Part shown: in pieces, positions 36,502-50,400 of the stretch | How positions within the stretch are numbered: position 1 is the first letter of the stretch | Layout of the letters: every line of letters starts with the position of its first letter | Made by a program: the position numbers and the translations under genes | Notes under the pieces: model-generated | The model's input: only the letters and a program-made list of their open reading frames with translations | Told to the model about the DNA's origin: nothing | The model's database searches: none | Source of the DNA: Pegea sp. RAD2-039 | Taxonomy: Eukaryota; Chordata; Thaliacea; Salpida; Salpidae | Reading direction: 5' to 3' | DNA: 64,000 nt | NCBI GenBank assembly: GCA_034620365.1 | Contig: JAQGEQ010000062.1 | Location: 124,001 to 188,000, forward strand

Positions 36502-39500
36502 ATGAAAGTTCTTATTGCTGTTGATGAAAGTAAAGTTGCTGAAAAAACTTTTGATTGTAAGATACTTAAGTCTACTTTCTATTTCTTATAAACTAACAGT
36601 TTTTGTCATATTCAAATTTAACTTAATTAAAATATAGAATAGTTTTTAATTGGAAAAAATTTCTTAAAAACAATAATTAAATAATTTTGTTAAACTGAAA
36701 AACAAAAGAAGGTATCTTAAATAATTTTGTAGATAATTAATAAAATTTCTGAAATGTTATTTTTATGTTTTATAAAAATAGCATTTGGTTAAAAAAGAAA
36801 TTTTTTAAGAAAAAAATTTAAATTTAAGATATTGTGGTTTTTTACTGTTGTTGGTTAATAGCGTAACTTTTATCGAACATACAAATGATTGAACCTGAAA
36901 AACTACTCGGCCTTATTTGCCAGAGGGCTTAGACTCGAATTCTTTTATTATTATATTCACTTTATATAAAATATAGATCTCTAAGTTGTTAATTTTAAAT
37001 AAATAAATTAAAAAAAAAACAATTCTTTGAATAATATCTTAAGATTTACTGAAGTTTCTAGGGAGGTCTAGTTGTGGGTGGTCGGGTTTGAAAGTTTTTA
37101 AAGAACTCAGTAAAACCCTTTAACTGAATCTCATATATTTCAGGGTATTTGGAAAATATGCACAAAGACATAAACGAAGTAGTATGTGTTTATATGGCTG
37201 TTCAACCTTATATACCTCTATTTGAAAGAGGTAAGTTGTTTTAAGATATGATAAAGATAAAGTTATTTGTTCAAACGATTGTTCTGATATTCAAGAAAGT
37301 GTTCTATTGTTAGAAGTTGTTAAATTATAATTATTTAAAACAGAAATTATAGTAAATAAGAAAAAATGTGATGTAAGTTTTGTAGACAAAGAAATAGTTA
37401 TTCAAAAAAACACTATTTTTCAGTAAACTTTTCAAAATATAATAAAAGTTTTTATATTTATTGATGTAGTTGAAAATTGCGAAGCTTTGATTACAAACAA
37501 ACAGTAATTAAAAAGTAAAGTTTAAATAAATTGAAAATAAATTTATGGTGAAGTGGGTTCAAACATTTTCAAAGTTAAAAAATTCATTTTTATCAACTTA
37601 TAAAAATTATCAGTGTTTTTCTCTTCTTAATTTCACTGTAATTAAATTGTTGACTTTTTTCAATTGATATGTTTATAATGATTTATTTTTTACAGTTGAA
37701 CTATTTTTTATTCTCAACAATTTTTCAACAACAGACTAATTAATTTTTTACTTTTGTTGATTCTATAAATTTAAAACAATTTGAATCTTGTAGGTGAAAA
37801 AAAATGATTCGACTTTTAAAACCATTTTAGTTCAAAAAACAAATTTTTATTTAATTTATTAATTTTTCAAATCTATAAATCAAAACCTGTTTATGAATAT
37901 TAATGTCGTTTTTTAAGATTCAATCGATAAAAAAAGTCATCTTAAAAAACTGCAATCTCTTACAAAAGTTGAACAAACAAAATTATTTAATACTAAGATA
38001 CTTTTTTGTAACATCTTAAAAAATGTTGAACAAAACCACAATATTTTTATCCAAATGAAATATTTGAAGACATGTGACAATTATTCATGGTTATATTTTT
38101 TAATTTCTCATATTTCATCATAGTTTACTTTAGTTAAACTCAATTAACCTTTGGTTTAAATAAAACAATTATTCTTGTTATTGGATAAAACATGTTGAAT
38201 TACAAATGTTTCTTAGTCATTGTAATTTGCAATTTATAAAGATAATTTTCTATATCTCTTCAATAAAACATTTAAATCAAACTTGTTAATTTTGTTGAGT
38301 ATAAATGAAATATATATTTTCAAAAGGTTTAAAACAAACTATTAAATTATTCTATAAGCACATTTTGGTTTATTATCCAAAACTCTTGTTGCTTTAATTT
38401 CGAAACGGTTTTTAAAGTTTATTTTATATCGATCTAAAAATTATTTTATTAATTCGATAAAATTTAAAATTTTCTAATTTTTTGGTCCTTAAAATTGTAT
38501 TTTTAACTTTAGAATAGAAAAAAATTAACTTTTTCAAATTCTTTAGAGTTTCTAAAAGTTGTTTTTTCAAATGAGTATTTCAATCTATATATTCTGAAAT
38601 TAATAATCTTTTAAGTAGATGCATCGACGAAAACTGAACAAATTTCTTCTATTCTGACTGAAGCTAAAAATAAAGTTCAGTTTTTAAAAGAAAAATACTC
38701 AAAAAAATGCAAAGACAAAAAAGTAAGTAGAAAATCTGAAGTTTTTAATTAAATTACTTCAAAATTTAATCAAAGTATGAATTGAATTGGTTTATTAAAT
38801 GATGCAAACATTAACTTATAATCTAAAAGTAGTAGAACAAGTACTATATGCAATTGAGTTAAAATATTGTTCAAGACATTATCTGATCTCATCTTTACCT
38901 GAAAAGTTTTTTAGAAAATATTTTAAGCTGATATAATTGAGATTGTAGATTTCTTCATCTCAATTTCTAGAAACTTTATTTTTACACTTGTTAAAAGGTT
39001 TTGAAAAATAAAACTTTTTAATAAAAGAGTTTTTAACAACCTGAATCCTACGCAAGACTTGTTTTTAGTTTTGCAAGTTAGTCAGAACACTTATTGAATT
39101 AGTTAATTTGAAAGATAGATAATAATTTGATTTTTCTTGATTTGATAAATATAAATTTCAGAATTAAAAAGATGAATTTTCTGTTTCTAGTAGCTCACTA
39201 CCTATATATCACACTTACAACAGAAACAGCTGAACTTTGTGTAAACTCATCAAAAATATTTTCATATTTTAAACTACTCAACAAGTTTTTGTGTTTTCAA
39301 ATTCATCATGATCAATGTTATTATGATCAATTTTAAATTAAAATATTGGAGCATTTCAGTTTACTCTAAACCTCGCAAAAACTATTGAGAAAGACACAGA
39401 AAGTTATTTAGACTCATATGATTTCAAACAATTTATAAATGAAGATCTACAAAATTTGTCATAAATTTAATTCTATTTTCTGCTCTTTAAATGAAAGCTT

Positions 39501-39714
39501 TCATCTCAAACAGATTAATCACAAGATTTTCTTCCAACTATTTGATGGTCAACCTGCAAATGGAATTCTTCAAGTTTCACAGAAAGAAAAAGCTGATGTT
39601 ATTGTTGTTGGTTCCAGAGGAATGGGAAGAATCAGAAGGACTGTTTTGGGATCTGTTAGTGATTATATTATCCATCACTCAAATTTGCCTGTTCTTATTT
39701 GCCCTGTTAACTAG
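36502..39714 (+). CDS. Universal stress protein (UspA family)
   Basis: Exons 36502-36556, 37144-37230, 38619-38722 and 39514-39714 give 148 residues, the normal length of a single USP domain. It begins MKVLIAVDESKVAEKTFDWY and continues VVCVYMAV, matching the first strand and helix of the fold. The last exon has DGQPANGILQVS, KADVIVVGSRGMG, RTVLGSVSDYIIHHSNLPVL and a C-terminal ICPVN. The ATP-binding pattern G-2X-G-9X-G-S is intact in GSRGMGRIRRTVLGS, so it is probably an ATP-binding USP. The protein is cytosolic, with a presumed role in stress tolerance. Metazoan USPs occur in many invertebrates and are absent from vertebrates. AATAAA at 39737 is a plausible poly(A) signal. Confidence 0.95.
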
Positions 39715-41046
39715 GCAAAGTTGAAAAAGTAACAAAAATAAAAGTCACAACTGAATAAAAAAAAGAGTTTTTTGTTAGATTGTGGAAAAGAATTTAAAAA
39801 TGATGTAAAAAAAATTTAAAAAGATTATCCATTGTACCATAAATAGAAAATAACCAAAGAAATCGACGAAAGTTTATAAAATTTTAACTGATTTCTAAAC
39901 AAATTTTATTTGTATATTAAACATAATAGATGATTAAAGTCATGGTTTGATCTTTGAGGTTAATTAGCAAAAAGTTTAAATGATTATTCGAAATATCAGT
40001 ATTACAGCACAGTAGCTGTTGAAATATTCGTGGCTGGTATATCTGAAGTAACAAGGCTACTATTATATGACGTAAGCTAAACTACCCTAGGCTATATTAA
40101 TCTTGTTCAAGCATATGAAGACGCTTTATAACTATACAAATAAAAGTACTAAACAAATTGTGTAGTTTGCTTCTTATACTGAATTTCACTCATTTCTAAA
40201 TTGAATTATGATAAGATAGTTTCAGAGCGTTGTTAGTACTAAAAATATCTCAATAAAACTTCTTATATTTTAACATAAAACTATTTGTTCTAAATTTACC
40301 AAATATATGAAAATGTATCAATCATTTAAAGCATATTTAAACTTAAACGAAATAATGTTTAAGATGTAAAACTTGACTTAGAATAGTGATCAACTTACAT
40401 AAAAAAAATCATCATCTGATGCTAGTTTCGCCACTTTAGATTTGCAGCAAGCTAAATTTAAAAAGCTTCTAAGAAAATTAAACTGAAAGCCTCAGTTTAA
40501 TTCAGTGTGACTGAATTTTTTAAATTAATGTATCTCAGCATCACCTGAAGCAGGTCTTTACAAATTGAAATCATTACAATTGTAATTTATTAATAAAAAC
40601 TGATATAACAGGTAGTAAAAGATTTTTGTATTTGAAATCTAATCAAGTAAGATTTTTTATCAGTGATTTTCAACATCCAATTTAATTATAATTTAAAATT
40701 GTCAAATGTTTCCAACTCCAAAAAGTGAAATGATGAAATACAGCAAATATTGAACAAAAACATAAAACATTTCGACTAATCTTCAAACTGATATCTTTGT
40801 ATAGTACTAGGTACCATAACTAAACAAATTTTGATGAAAGTTTTTATGAAATTGTTAAGTATCAAAACTTTTGTTAGGAAGAGAAATGAAATCAGTTCTA
40901 CACAGTAATGACGATATACCTACAATAAAATCCCAAGATTAAAAATTCACTCAAACATTTTGATTAATCCGAACACAAGTTAAATTTCCACAAAAGTTTC
41001 ACGAGACTTTAATTAGAGACTTCAAACTACTTAATGTTGGTACTTT
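39715..41046. other. Spacer between convergent USP and bZIP genes
   Basis: AT-rich, with 3' untranslated sequence on both sides. No gene was seen. Confidence 0.4.
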
Positions 41047-44000
41047 TTAGGGTTTTGCTTCAACTGCTTTACGTTTTAATCGAAGTTTTAATGGTAATTG
41101 ACATTCATCAGTAGCCAGATTTTTATGAATGGAGCTCACATACATCATTTGAGAACTTTCATCGTAATTATAGAATGGTGAAGTTCCAGGTGACGTGGTT
41201 GAACCAATACTACCGCTGGAGTAAAAACGTTGTAGCTGTTGTTGTTGGAGTTTGTATCTTTCATGTTCTTTCATTGCTAACTGGAAAACATCGAGTGGTT
41301 TATATAAAGAAGGATGATTATGAAATAGAAGTTGATGAAGTTTGCTTTTAATCTTGTGATGTAGATTAAATCTTAAATATTTTCTTACTTTAGATTCAGA
41401 GCTTTGTTCAATCGAGTCTTTTCGATGTTGACGAAGATCAAGAGGAAATACATTTGAGATATTAGATACATAAGGAGGAAAAACAGAATCCGATCTCATG
41501 ATTCCACTCATAAGAGCTTGATAATCCAATTGAGAATAAGTCATGTTTCCGGCTTGAAGATGTTTGATGAAATCGTTGTTGTTGATCACAGAAGGATAAG
41601 AATTTGATCTTAAAACAGCTTCTGATGGACTTGGAGATGTACTAGGAATCAATAAAGAGTTCTTATAAACTGAATCTTGATCTTGAGATGAATTGCTTCT
41701 GGATCCAGCTGTAAATTATAGATGAGTATGACGTCACTAAGAGCGCGATTCTCAAACCTGATTTGATGATCACTTTAGCGCTAGTATCTCCACAAGAATT
41801 AGTGAAGATGCGCGATTTAAAATCATCGATCTTTGTATGTTGATTGTCGATATCTGATTGGAAAACTCCATCTGAAAGTTCTTCTGTTACAAACTGTCTT
41901 TTGTGTTGCTATGACGTCACTCACGTGATATCTTGCACTCATTTTCATCAGGTACTTCCCCGTATTTGATCTTGATCGTCCACAACTGAGTTTTTAACTT
42001 TTTATTCTCTTCTGTTAACTGCATTACTCTTTTTTCCATCATCATATCATTCAAGCGTCTCTTTTCACGTGACCTTCTCGCTGCTTCGTTGTTCTTTCGT
42101 CGTTTCTTCCAATATTCGTTTCCGTCGTAGTCAGCTACAGAATTCTGAAATAGAAAATTTATTTTAACGCTTTGGTTTTTTTCAATTTATGTTTCAGATA
42201 AGTTTTGTAGAAATCTGAAAAAGTAGGTCATTTGACTTTATCATGTTCTAATCCTTCCAGCTCATTTAAGAGGTATTTGATGGTTTGTAAAAAGACTTAT
42301 CTGAAGAAATGTACTTCAGAACTCTGAAAATCGTTATCAATAAAAACGGCAGATTTCGATGCTTCAAAAAAATATGAAATTTCTTGACTAAGTTTCAATG
42401 TTTAAATTTAAAAGTTTTCCTGAAAATATTTTGTAAGAATCTGTCATCTAATTAAAATGTCTTTCTGATTCTTTACTAAATATCTTCCTATAAAGCTTTT
42501 TATCGGCATTTCAGTCTGTTTCCCAGAATTTAATCATTTCAGCTTAATGTTATCTACTTGTAATTTGGTGATGCTTATCTTTACACACTAAATTTTGTGG
42601 CGTAAAAAAGACTTCAATTTGAAGTGAAAAGAAAATATAGAAACTAGATGGAATGATTTGCCGTCTTGTCGGTCGAGGAAACTTTTCTTAATTGAACAAG
42701 AAAGCTTTTACAGTTTAATAGTCAAAGTTTTGACAAAATAATTTTTGTTGGTTTGTCAGAACTGTGTTTTTGAGACTTTTTTAAAAAGTTATTTGAACAA
42801 CTTTTGATTAGTTTTAGTTTCTCCACATTTTCCACTTTCATTATCTTTGTTTAAAGTAAAAACGATTTCAAAATTGTAAAAACTTCTCAAAAAAACCTGT
42901 TTATGAGTTTATAGAAAACGAAAACCACGAATGGATTTAAACTGAAATGAAGAATAAAAGACACGAATTTCTAAGAAACGTAAGTTTACCACTAGCATAG
43001 GACAATAAAAACTTTTGAATAACTTTAAAGAAAAAGCTGGACGTTTTTTACAGTTAAATATTAAACAACAAAAGCACCAAAGTATTTGAAGTTAAATTCT
43101 AGGTTTTTTAGAACAATCTCTAATCTTATCTGTGAGATCTGTAGTTACTTATTAAAATAATCCTAATTGTAATTTAATCTTGATCATTAAATTAAAATGA
43201 AAAGTTTTATGCATTCGACTAAATGCTTAAATAAAATTGAAATTGAAGTACTGGTGATGCAGATGTAAATAACATTAATTTAGTTTACTTTTAATACAAC
43301 CAAAAGATTATATTAAAAACATCTTTAGACTTTATTGTTTAAAGGTGCTAAAGACTTGCATGCTTTTAATCAAGATAGAAAATTGTTTTGAGGACTCTTG
43401 ATTCAAGATAAAGTTCTTAAATGACCAAATTTTAGAGTTTTGTTGAATAGTACAATTTTTACTTAAAAAGTACAGACAAGTTTTATAATAAAATATTTTC
43501 TTTTTTTGTTGATGTAATTCCCGTTATGTAAATACAACTTCTGCTTATTCCAATTAAATTATGGAAGCAGGCTATCTAACTCAATTGAACCAGACATTGT
43601 AGAAGTCACATTTCGAAGTAAATGTAATTACTTGACCTTCAGTGGCAATATTCAGCGTGTACCATCAAAAGCAGTTTCTCAAGCAATAATTTAGAATGTA
43701 TTTTGTAAATTCAAAGCTTTTACAGTTGGTGGTTTTTGGATATAAAGTTTGTAAAATGCTAAAAATAATCAAAATCTTAAGTTTGGTTTGATGCTAATAA
43801 AAATTCATTATTTTATCGTTAAAGCTTCAATCGATAAAACTAAAAATTGAATAGTAAGAAAATTCACAACTAATAAAATAGATAAAAAATGGTTTTGGTA
43901 AAATCGACCTTTTTGAATCATAAAATGCGATTGATAAGTTGCCGCTAGCAACAAAATGCTTTCTTTTCCTAGAAATAAGTCGAATTACCGGTTTTTTAAT

Positions 44001-44446
44001 GCACTTATCAGATTCGTTATCAGAATACGAGTTTTGAGTTTCTTAACATTTAGTTAACAACGAGTAAAAGTAGTAACAAACACGAGTGTTGAAAAGTATA
44101 TTAAACATATGATCTTATATTTACTCTTCATACAAAGATTCAGACATCATAACACCATACAACGGATGTTACGAGCCTTTAATCAAGATTCAATTATTTT
44201 TTCAACATTAGCTAGCGAGACATTTGCTAATAAAGTGATCTGAGACGATCCAACAAAGCTTCTATTTTCAATAGAGACATACGAAATTAGTAATTTCATT
44301 TAGCTCAGTGTAAACTTGATAAATATTATATATATTAGTGTTTGATAGATCAAATATAGAAATAAATTCAAGGTTTTTACTTCGATGTCCAATTTCCGAT
44401 TGTCAGTGTTAAGATTGATATCTTGGATTTCATTTCTGCTTGTCAT
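41047..44446 (-). CDS. NFIL3/vrille-like bZIP transcription factor
   Basis: Exons 44381-44446, 41925-42144, 41758-41883 and 41047-41708 give 357 residues. The basic region is [20 protein letters not shown] at about 32-51, followed by RLND and a leucine zipper of about five heptads ([14 protein letters not shown]). The KNNEAA(K/R)[10 protein letters not shown] signature is characteristic of NFIL3/E4BP4 and Drosophila vrille, bZIP repressors that bind TTACGTAA-type sites in circadian and developmental control. The C-terminal 220 residues are Ser-rich with a short poly-Gln (QQQQ). They end in a conserved-looking basic stretch ([16 protein letters not shown]). The second intron uses donor GTGAGT, which sets the phase. 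A PAR-bZIP assignment is less likely because of the REKRRLND form. Confidence 0.9.
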
Positions 44447-47400
44447 TTTTGCAAATGTTTGATTTAAATCCTAAAGAAATTTGTCAGAAAATTTAAGATT
44501 TAATAATTTCAAAAAATAAATTTTCCAAAACTATATAGAAACACAAAATTTAAAAAGAATTAAATTTGTTTCTTTATTAACTGTTTTATATAACTTTTGA
44601 TAATTCAAATAATCCTAATGATAAGTTTCAAGACTTTAATAAAGCTCTTATTAACGAAAAAACTCCTTAAATATACTTCTTTATAAATCTGACATATTAA
44701 CATTCAAACTCCTTGTATACATCTTTGTCAAAATGATTTTTCTCTCTTGATAAACATTTAAAAGTTGACATCTAACTAAGTAGTCTTCACAACTATTAGC
44801 TTTCAACGCTATCAGATACGAGTACATGAAAAAGCAAAGAAAAAAACCTTCTCTTTTTTTAATTGAACCTTCGGGCAAAAAAATTTCTAAGAATTGTTCA
44901 AATTCAGTTATTTTTCGCAGAAGAGTTTTCTGTTTACGTTTATTAATCTACTTCAAGCTTTTTTGACTAGTTTTGTAGGATAAAGATAAATTTAATATTT
45001 TTAGAAGTTTAGAAAAGTTTATTTTTTGTGGCGGGGGTTCTATTTGGAAATGGGTCTAAGATAAATATTTTTTTTTTAATTATTAAACAACTAAACAATC
45101 TACTTATATTAAAAGTTTTATCAAAAAATTTATAATTATTTCAAAAATTTAAATTAAATAAATATAGAAATTAGATTGATTATTTGCAACAATTTTGGAA
45201 AAATCCAAATTTTAAAAAGTTCAAATTCTTCTTTTTCTTAATTATTTGATAAATTATTTTAAAAAGGAATTTTTAAATCTTTATTTTCTACTTTAATTCC
45301 TCTTAAATTAATCGATTAAATTTTCGTTTTTCTTCAATTTGTATTTTAAAAGTTGTTTTTTGAATTCATTTAAAATATTTTCAACTTTTATTTACAATTT
45401 TTTGTTATTTGATATTTATAAAAATCAAAATATTATTTGGTAAATATCACATAAAATATTTTTCACTTCAAATATACATTTTATTATTATAATGATAATC
45501 AATAATTTTACTGCAGAATATAAACTTAAATCATTTTATTTTATAAAATATTTTTAATGAAATCGCATTTTTAGTTGATAAAGTAGAATTTATTTTTCAA
45601 TCTTCTAATATCCTACAAGTCTCATTAATATGATTAGAATACAAAATTACAAAACAAATCCGTGAAAAACCTGTAGTTAATATATCATTCTCTAAACTAT
45701 AATACTTAATATTTAAACATTAAAATCTATTTATAGATAATAAGGTTTTTGAATACCCACTTTTCTAATTTTAAGCAACAAACGACTTTTCTTGTTTTAA
45801 TTTTTTTAATGTTGAAGATTTACATCAGCGGCAAAAACATCAATGAACACATTTTACAAAATCTTCTATTGATTTACAAATTATCAAAATAGAAAGAATT
45901 GAATTTATTCTTTACCGCATTGCAAATTGTTTTTTATATTTAGCATATGAACATACAAACTCAATTTTAATTTAAGAGTATTTAAAAACGTTGAACTGTT
46001 TTGTGCTTTTTGAGAAAATTATTTTAAATGACAAATTAATAATTTGAAAATGAATAAAAATCTTTTAAAATGGAATATTCTATTTCTATTTTTCTTAATT
46101 TTGATGAATAAATCATTTGATTTTATAATTTCAATATTTCCAGTTAAATACTAAAAAAGCTTTTTCAATACTTGGTTTGATAAATTCATAAATCATTTTT
46201 TTATTTTCTAACTTTTAAAACAGAAATGAACTTTTCCAAGCATTGATTTTTTAGTGTTTCACACTTTTTATAAATTAAATATATTTATAAGTTTTCTATT
46301 TTTCTACAATTAATCATAAGATTCACTGTAAGAAGACATTTGAAAAAAGTTTTTCTTTATCATCTTTGAAAAACAATATTTAAAGTATTTTAATTGAATG
46401 GAAATAATAAATTTTAGAACTAATATTGCAGCAAAAATCAATTTTTATGCAGAAGTTTTCATAAAATCAAATATACTTTTATTTAAAGAAAGCGTTTTGA
46501 GTTTTAAGTATTACAATATTCATTCCTTCAACACAAAAGTCACCTTACTGGTTTAATAAGCTTAATTTTGAGGTATTTTAAATATTTATTTCGTGTTAAC
46601 TCTAAACACATAGTGCTTAAAATAGCACAAGATTAGTGTTTGGCTCACAAGTTATATTTGTTAATTTGATATTAAAAATATGATAATAAAATCTGTTATA
46701 TTTACCACAAATAAATTGATGTAAAATTTCGGTTTTAAAAATAAATTTTAAGATATTCAAGTTGTGTTTAAGATTTCCAAAATAAGTAGAAACGAAAATG
46801 CCTTGAATCTTAAAACTAATATTTTTAAAGATTTACAAAACTACTTACTGCAATATCAAAAAGAACTTAATTTGTATTTAGCAATAAACTTATCAAAATG
46901 GTTATCATCATTTCAAAAACATATTTTTGTATATATACTTGTTTTAGAATGTTCATTATTAGTTTATGAATGAAATGAAATTCAGTATTTTAAAGATGAA
47001 ACATAAAGATGAAAAATAAAAGAAGTTACCTGCTTAGGCAGTTTACATCTACCTTTATTACTTTAAAGAGAAAGTAATATTAACAGAGTTATCAAGACTC
47101 AACATACAAATAAAAAAGTATCAAAAATACAAAACAAACTAAAAGGAGGTTTGCTATAAAAAACAAGAAAGAAAATGTCTTTAAGAAAAATAAGTTTTAG
47201 AAATTCTTAGAATGATTTGTCAATTTTTACGAATTTAAAGTAAATGAAAATGAAATAATTAAAAGCAAGAATATAGAAACTGCAAAGAAATTTTGTGTCT
47301 TTGTGTTATCAGATGAATGAATCAACATTTTGTATATAATGATCTAAACAAGTTTTATCTTTTCTGAAAAAGCTCAAATCTTTCAGGAACTAATTTCAGG

Positions 47401-50400
47401 GATTCTGATTCTTTAGAACTCCTGAAAAGTTTCTGGAAAGATTTATACGTTTATTGGAGATGTTTGTGTTTGATAGTTGGCTTTTACAGCAGAATTCTTA
47501 AAATATTTTTTCTCGTCCAGTCCTCTTTAAAAACTTGAAAATTTTTTGTTAGATATTTAAGTTATTGCAGCTTAAAATATTTAAAAATTGTTGGTTTTTG
47601 TGGCTAAATATTTTGTAAGTTTAAAAGGTAACTGAAAATATTATTAATCATCTGTTTTTAAAAAAATTAAAAATATTTTCTCGAAAAATAATTCATTTTT
47701 TTTATTTAAAAGGAATTTAATTTTATAGAAGAAATGTTTTAATAACTAAGTTAGTAAAGAATTGAATTAAATGTTTTTTTAGTAATTCATTTCATCAATA
47801 AATAGTTTGAAGAAGACATTCGTAACTTTAGCTACAAGTCTGGGAGTTTCCTTCGTGTTGTTATTTGAAACTTTAATTTTTTAAAGTGAGCAGATTACAA
47901 AATGAAAGTTCAGTTGGACTTTATTACAAAAAAATTAATCAAAAATTGCTTTGTAATTTATCAAAAAATCTGATATTTTATGTAACTATTTCCTATATCA
48001 ACTAATTTAATTGTAAACTGAAGAACACATCGACAATTCTATTAATAATTGTCTATTTCAAAATTTCGACAATTATGATTACTTGAAGTATCAAACAGAA
48101 CTACTTTGAGTATTTCGAAAGATTGAAATTATTATGTAAATGTTGGTGTAACTGAAAAGTAAGTCTGTACTTTTCTTGGAAACGTTTTTTGGGGAATTCA
48201 ATATTGTTTTTATTTAAACAAATAATTTCAGATTCTTTGTAGGATGTTTTTATCATCGGAAATTACTTGATATATTTTATATATCGTTTTTTGTATAACT
48301 TTTTCTAAAGTTATTACCTTATTTTTAAAGATTTTTTACTTCATTAATAAATCTTGGTATTTTCTTTAAAACAATTTTTCTAAAACTTTAAAATTGATGT
48401 TAAGTATTTCAGAGAATTTTCAGTTTTACACTTTTTTATAAAATAAAGGAAATCTACTTTTGATTTAAAAAGTGAAAACATTTATATAACACTAAAACTT
48501 TTGGACTATTAAATCATAAAAATAACATTTAAGGTGTCTTCTTCTTAAATAAAAACTTTTACAAAAAATAGATTACCTTATACCACAATTACATATCAAA
48601 TGTTAGAAGTAATTTTCTTTTTAATAAACAGTAACCATGTTAAATGCCACAACCTAAAAGACCTCATCAGTAAGATCAAGTTGACATCTATTGTACATAT
48701 TTTAACATGTAACTAAGAAATAGTTGATTGCTTACAGTTTTATCATGTTACTCATTTGTTAATACAAATTTCTAGTAATGTTGAAAGTATGATATTCGAA
48801 ATAACCAATATCTTTTACCTCGATTAATTTAATTTACTCTAAGTCAAATTTATTGTTAGATTTAGTTTTTATTAACTCATATTTCATCTAGTTGTGAAAT
48901 CAGCTACTACTACAGCCATCCAAAACACCAAAAGTATCAAATATTCAGACTTCATATTCTCTAAAACACATTAACAAGATCTACTTACATAATAAAACGT
49001 ATTTTTGTCAAAATTTTAGAATACATTTTCTAACATGTTACGTTATTGAACATAACTTTACATTAATAAGACATTATATTTTGAAAAAAAAAACATTTTT
49101 TTTCTGTAAAAAACTTTAGGCTGAAATTTATTAAACTCAGATTAACTTTAAAACAAAATATAGAATTGTTTAACTTTTTTCTCTAAAAATGAAATTGTAG
49201 AATAATTGCCATGTAATGAAGCTATTTATAAATAAGTCTTTTTTTAATATAATTTCACGTTTGTTTGGTTTCAGCAAATTAATTTTAATATTTACAAATG
49301 CCAAAGTTTTAGTTAAAAATGATTTATTATCTTCTTTAATTAAAGAAAACTATTGAAGAAAAATTTCTGAATTAAAAATAAATTTTTTTAGTTTTTAGAG
49401 TGTGGTTTGTTGTTGATATGAAAAACTAGATACTTTCTACAAGATATTGAAAGGTTATGAAGAGTTTGTACTACAAGTTCGCTTTAGAGTCATGGAGTTA
49501 TAAACAATAAATCAATAAACAAATAAAAAGAAGAAAATGATTTTTAAAATATTATCTCTTTTATTAATTTAAATCTTTGAAGAAAGTTAAAGGAAGGATT
49601 TGTGTAAAGTGAAACGAGGTATTTATAGATCTTAAGAACAATTATATTTTAAAAGTTGAAAACGATTCTAATTACAATTTACTTTTAATAATTAATTGAT
49701 TTACAAATTGTTTCTCTCGTGATGAAATATTTTTTTCGTTTTATGCCAAATATTTAACATCCAAATGTTCAAACTTTATAAGATTTTTTAAGAAGTCGAA
49801 TTTTATAGTTTTTCACTGAAATTGAAGTAAATCTATTCAAGGAATTTACATGTTTGCTTCATGAAGGGTTTTCATCAATTCATCATTAGTTTGTCAATCA
49901 CCATGAAAAAATATAATCAGCATTTAGATACAAAAATGAAATTTATAAAGACTCAAGTTTCTAAATAACACTAAAGTTTTTATCCACATCAAAAAGTTTT
50001 TTAAACTGAGGTAATTCTTGGTTAACAAATTACATAAAAAGAAACTAATTTTCAATCAAGTGGTTACATTTCAGTAGAAGTTCGAAACAACGCAAATATT
50101 TGCTTCAAATTTTTCTCTAAAATTTTTATAATTTTCTTCAATTTGAACTGATTTCTAGACATTAATATAAAGTTAAAAAGTAATTTAAATTATTTGAATT
50201 AAAGTTGCTTAAAGCTAAAACAGCAATATTTTAAACATCAAAAAAACTTATTAAGTTCATCTGTTGATTACAAAAACTTAGCATTGATTAAGATTTCTTA
50301 TCTTATTTAAGGTATAAATCAAATTAGAATAATTTGGTGAACTTCTAATCTGTAAAGTTCTTTCGCCGAAATCAGCAGTTTCGCTAAAAGATATACACAG

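Noticed and set aside
39127-39336. Possible additional exon of the universal stress protein gene
   Set aside because: The four chosen exons already give a full-length USP domain with matching phases. This ORF has no USP motifs.
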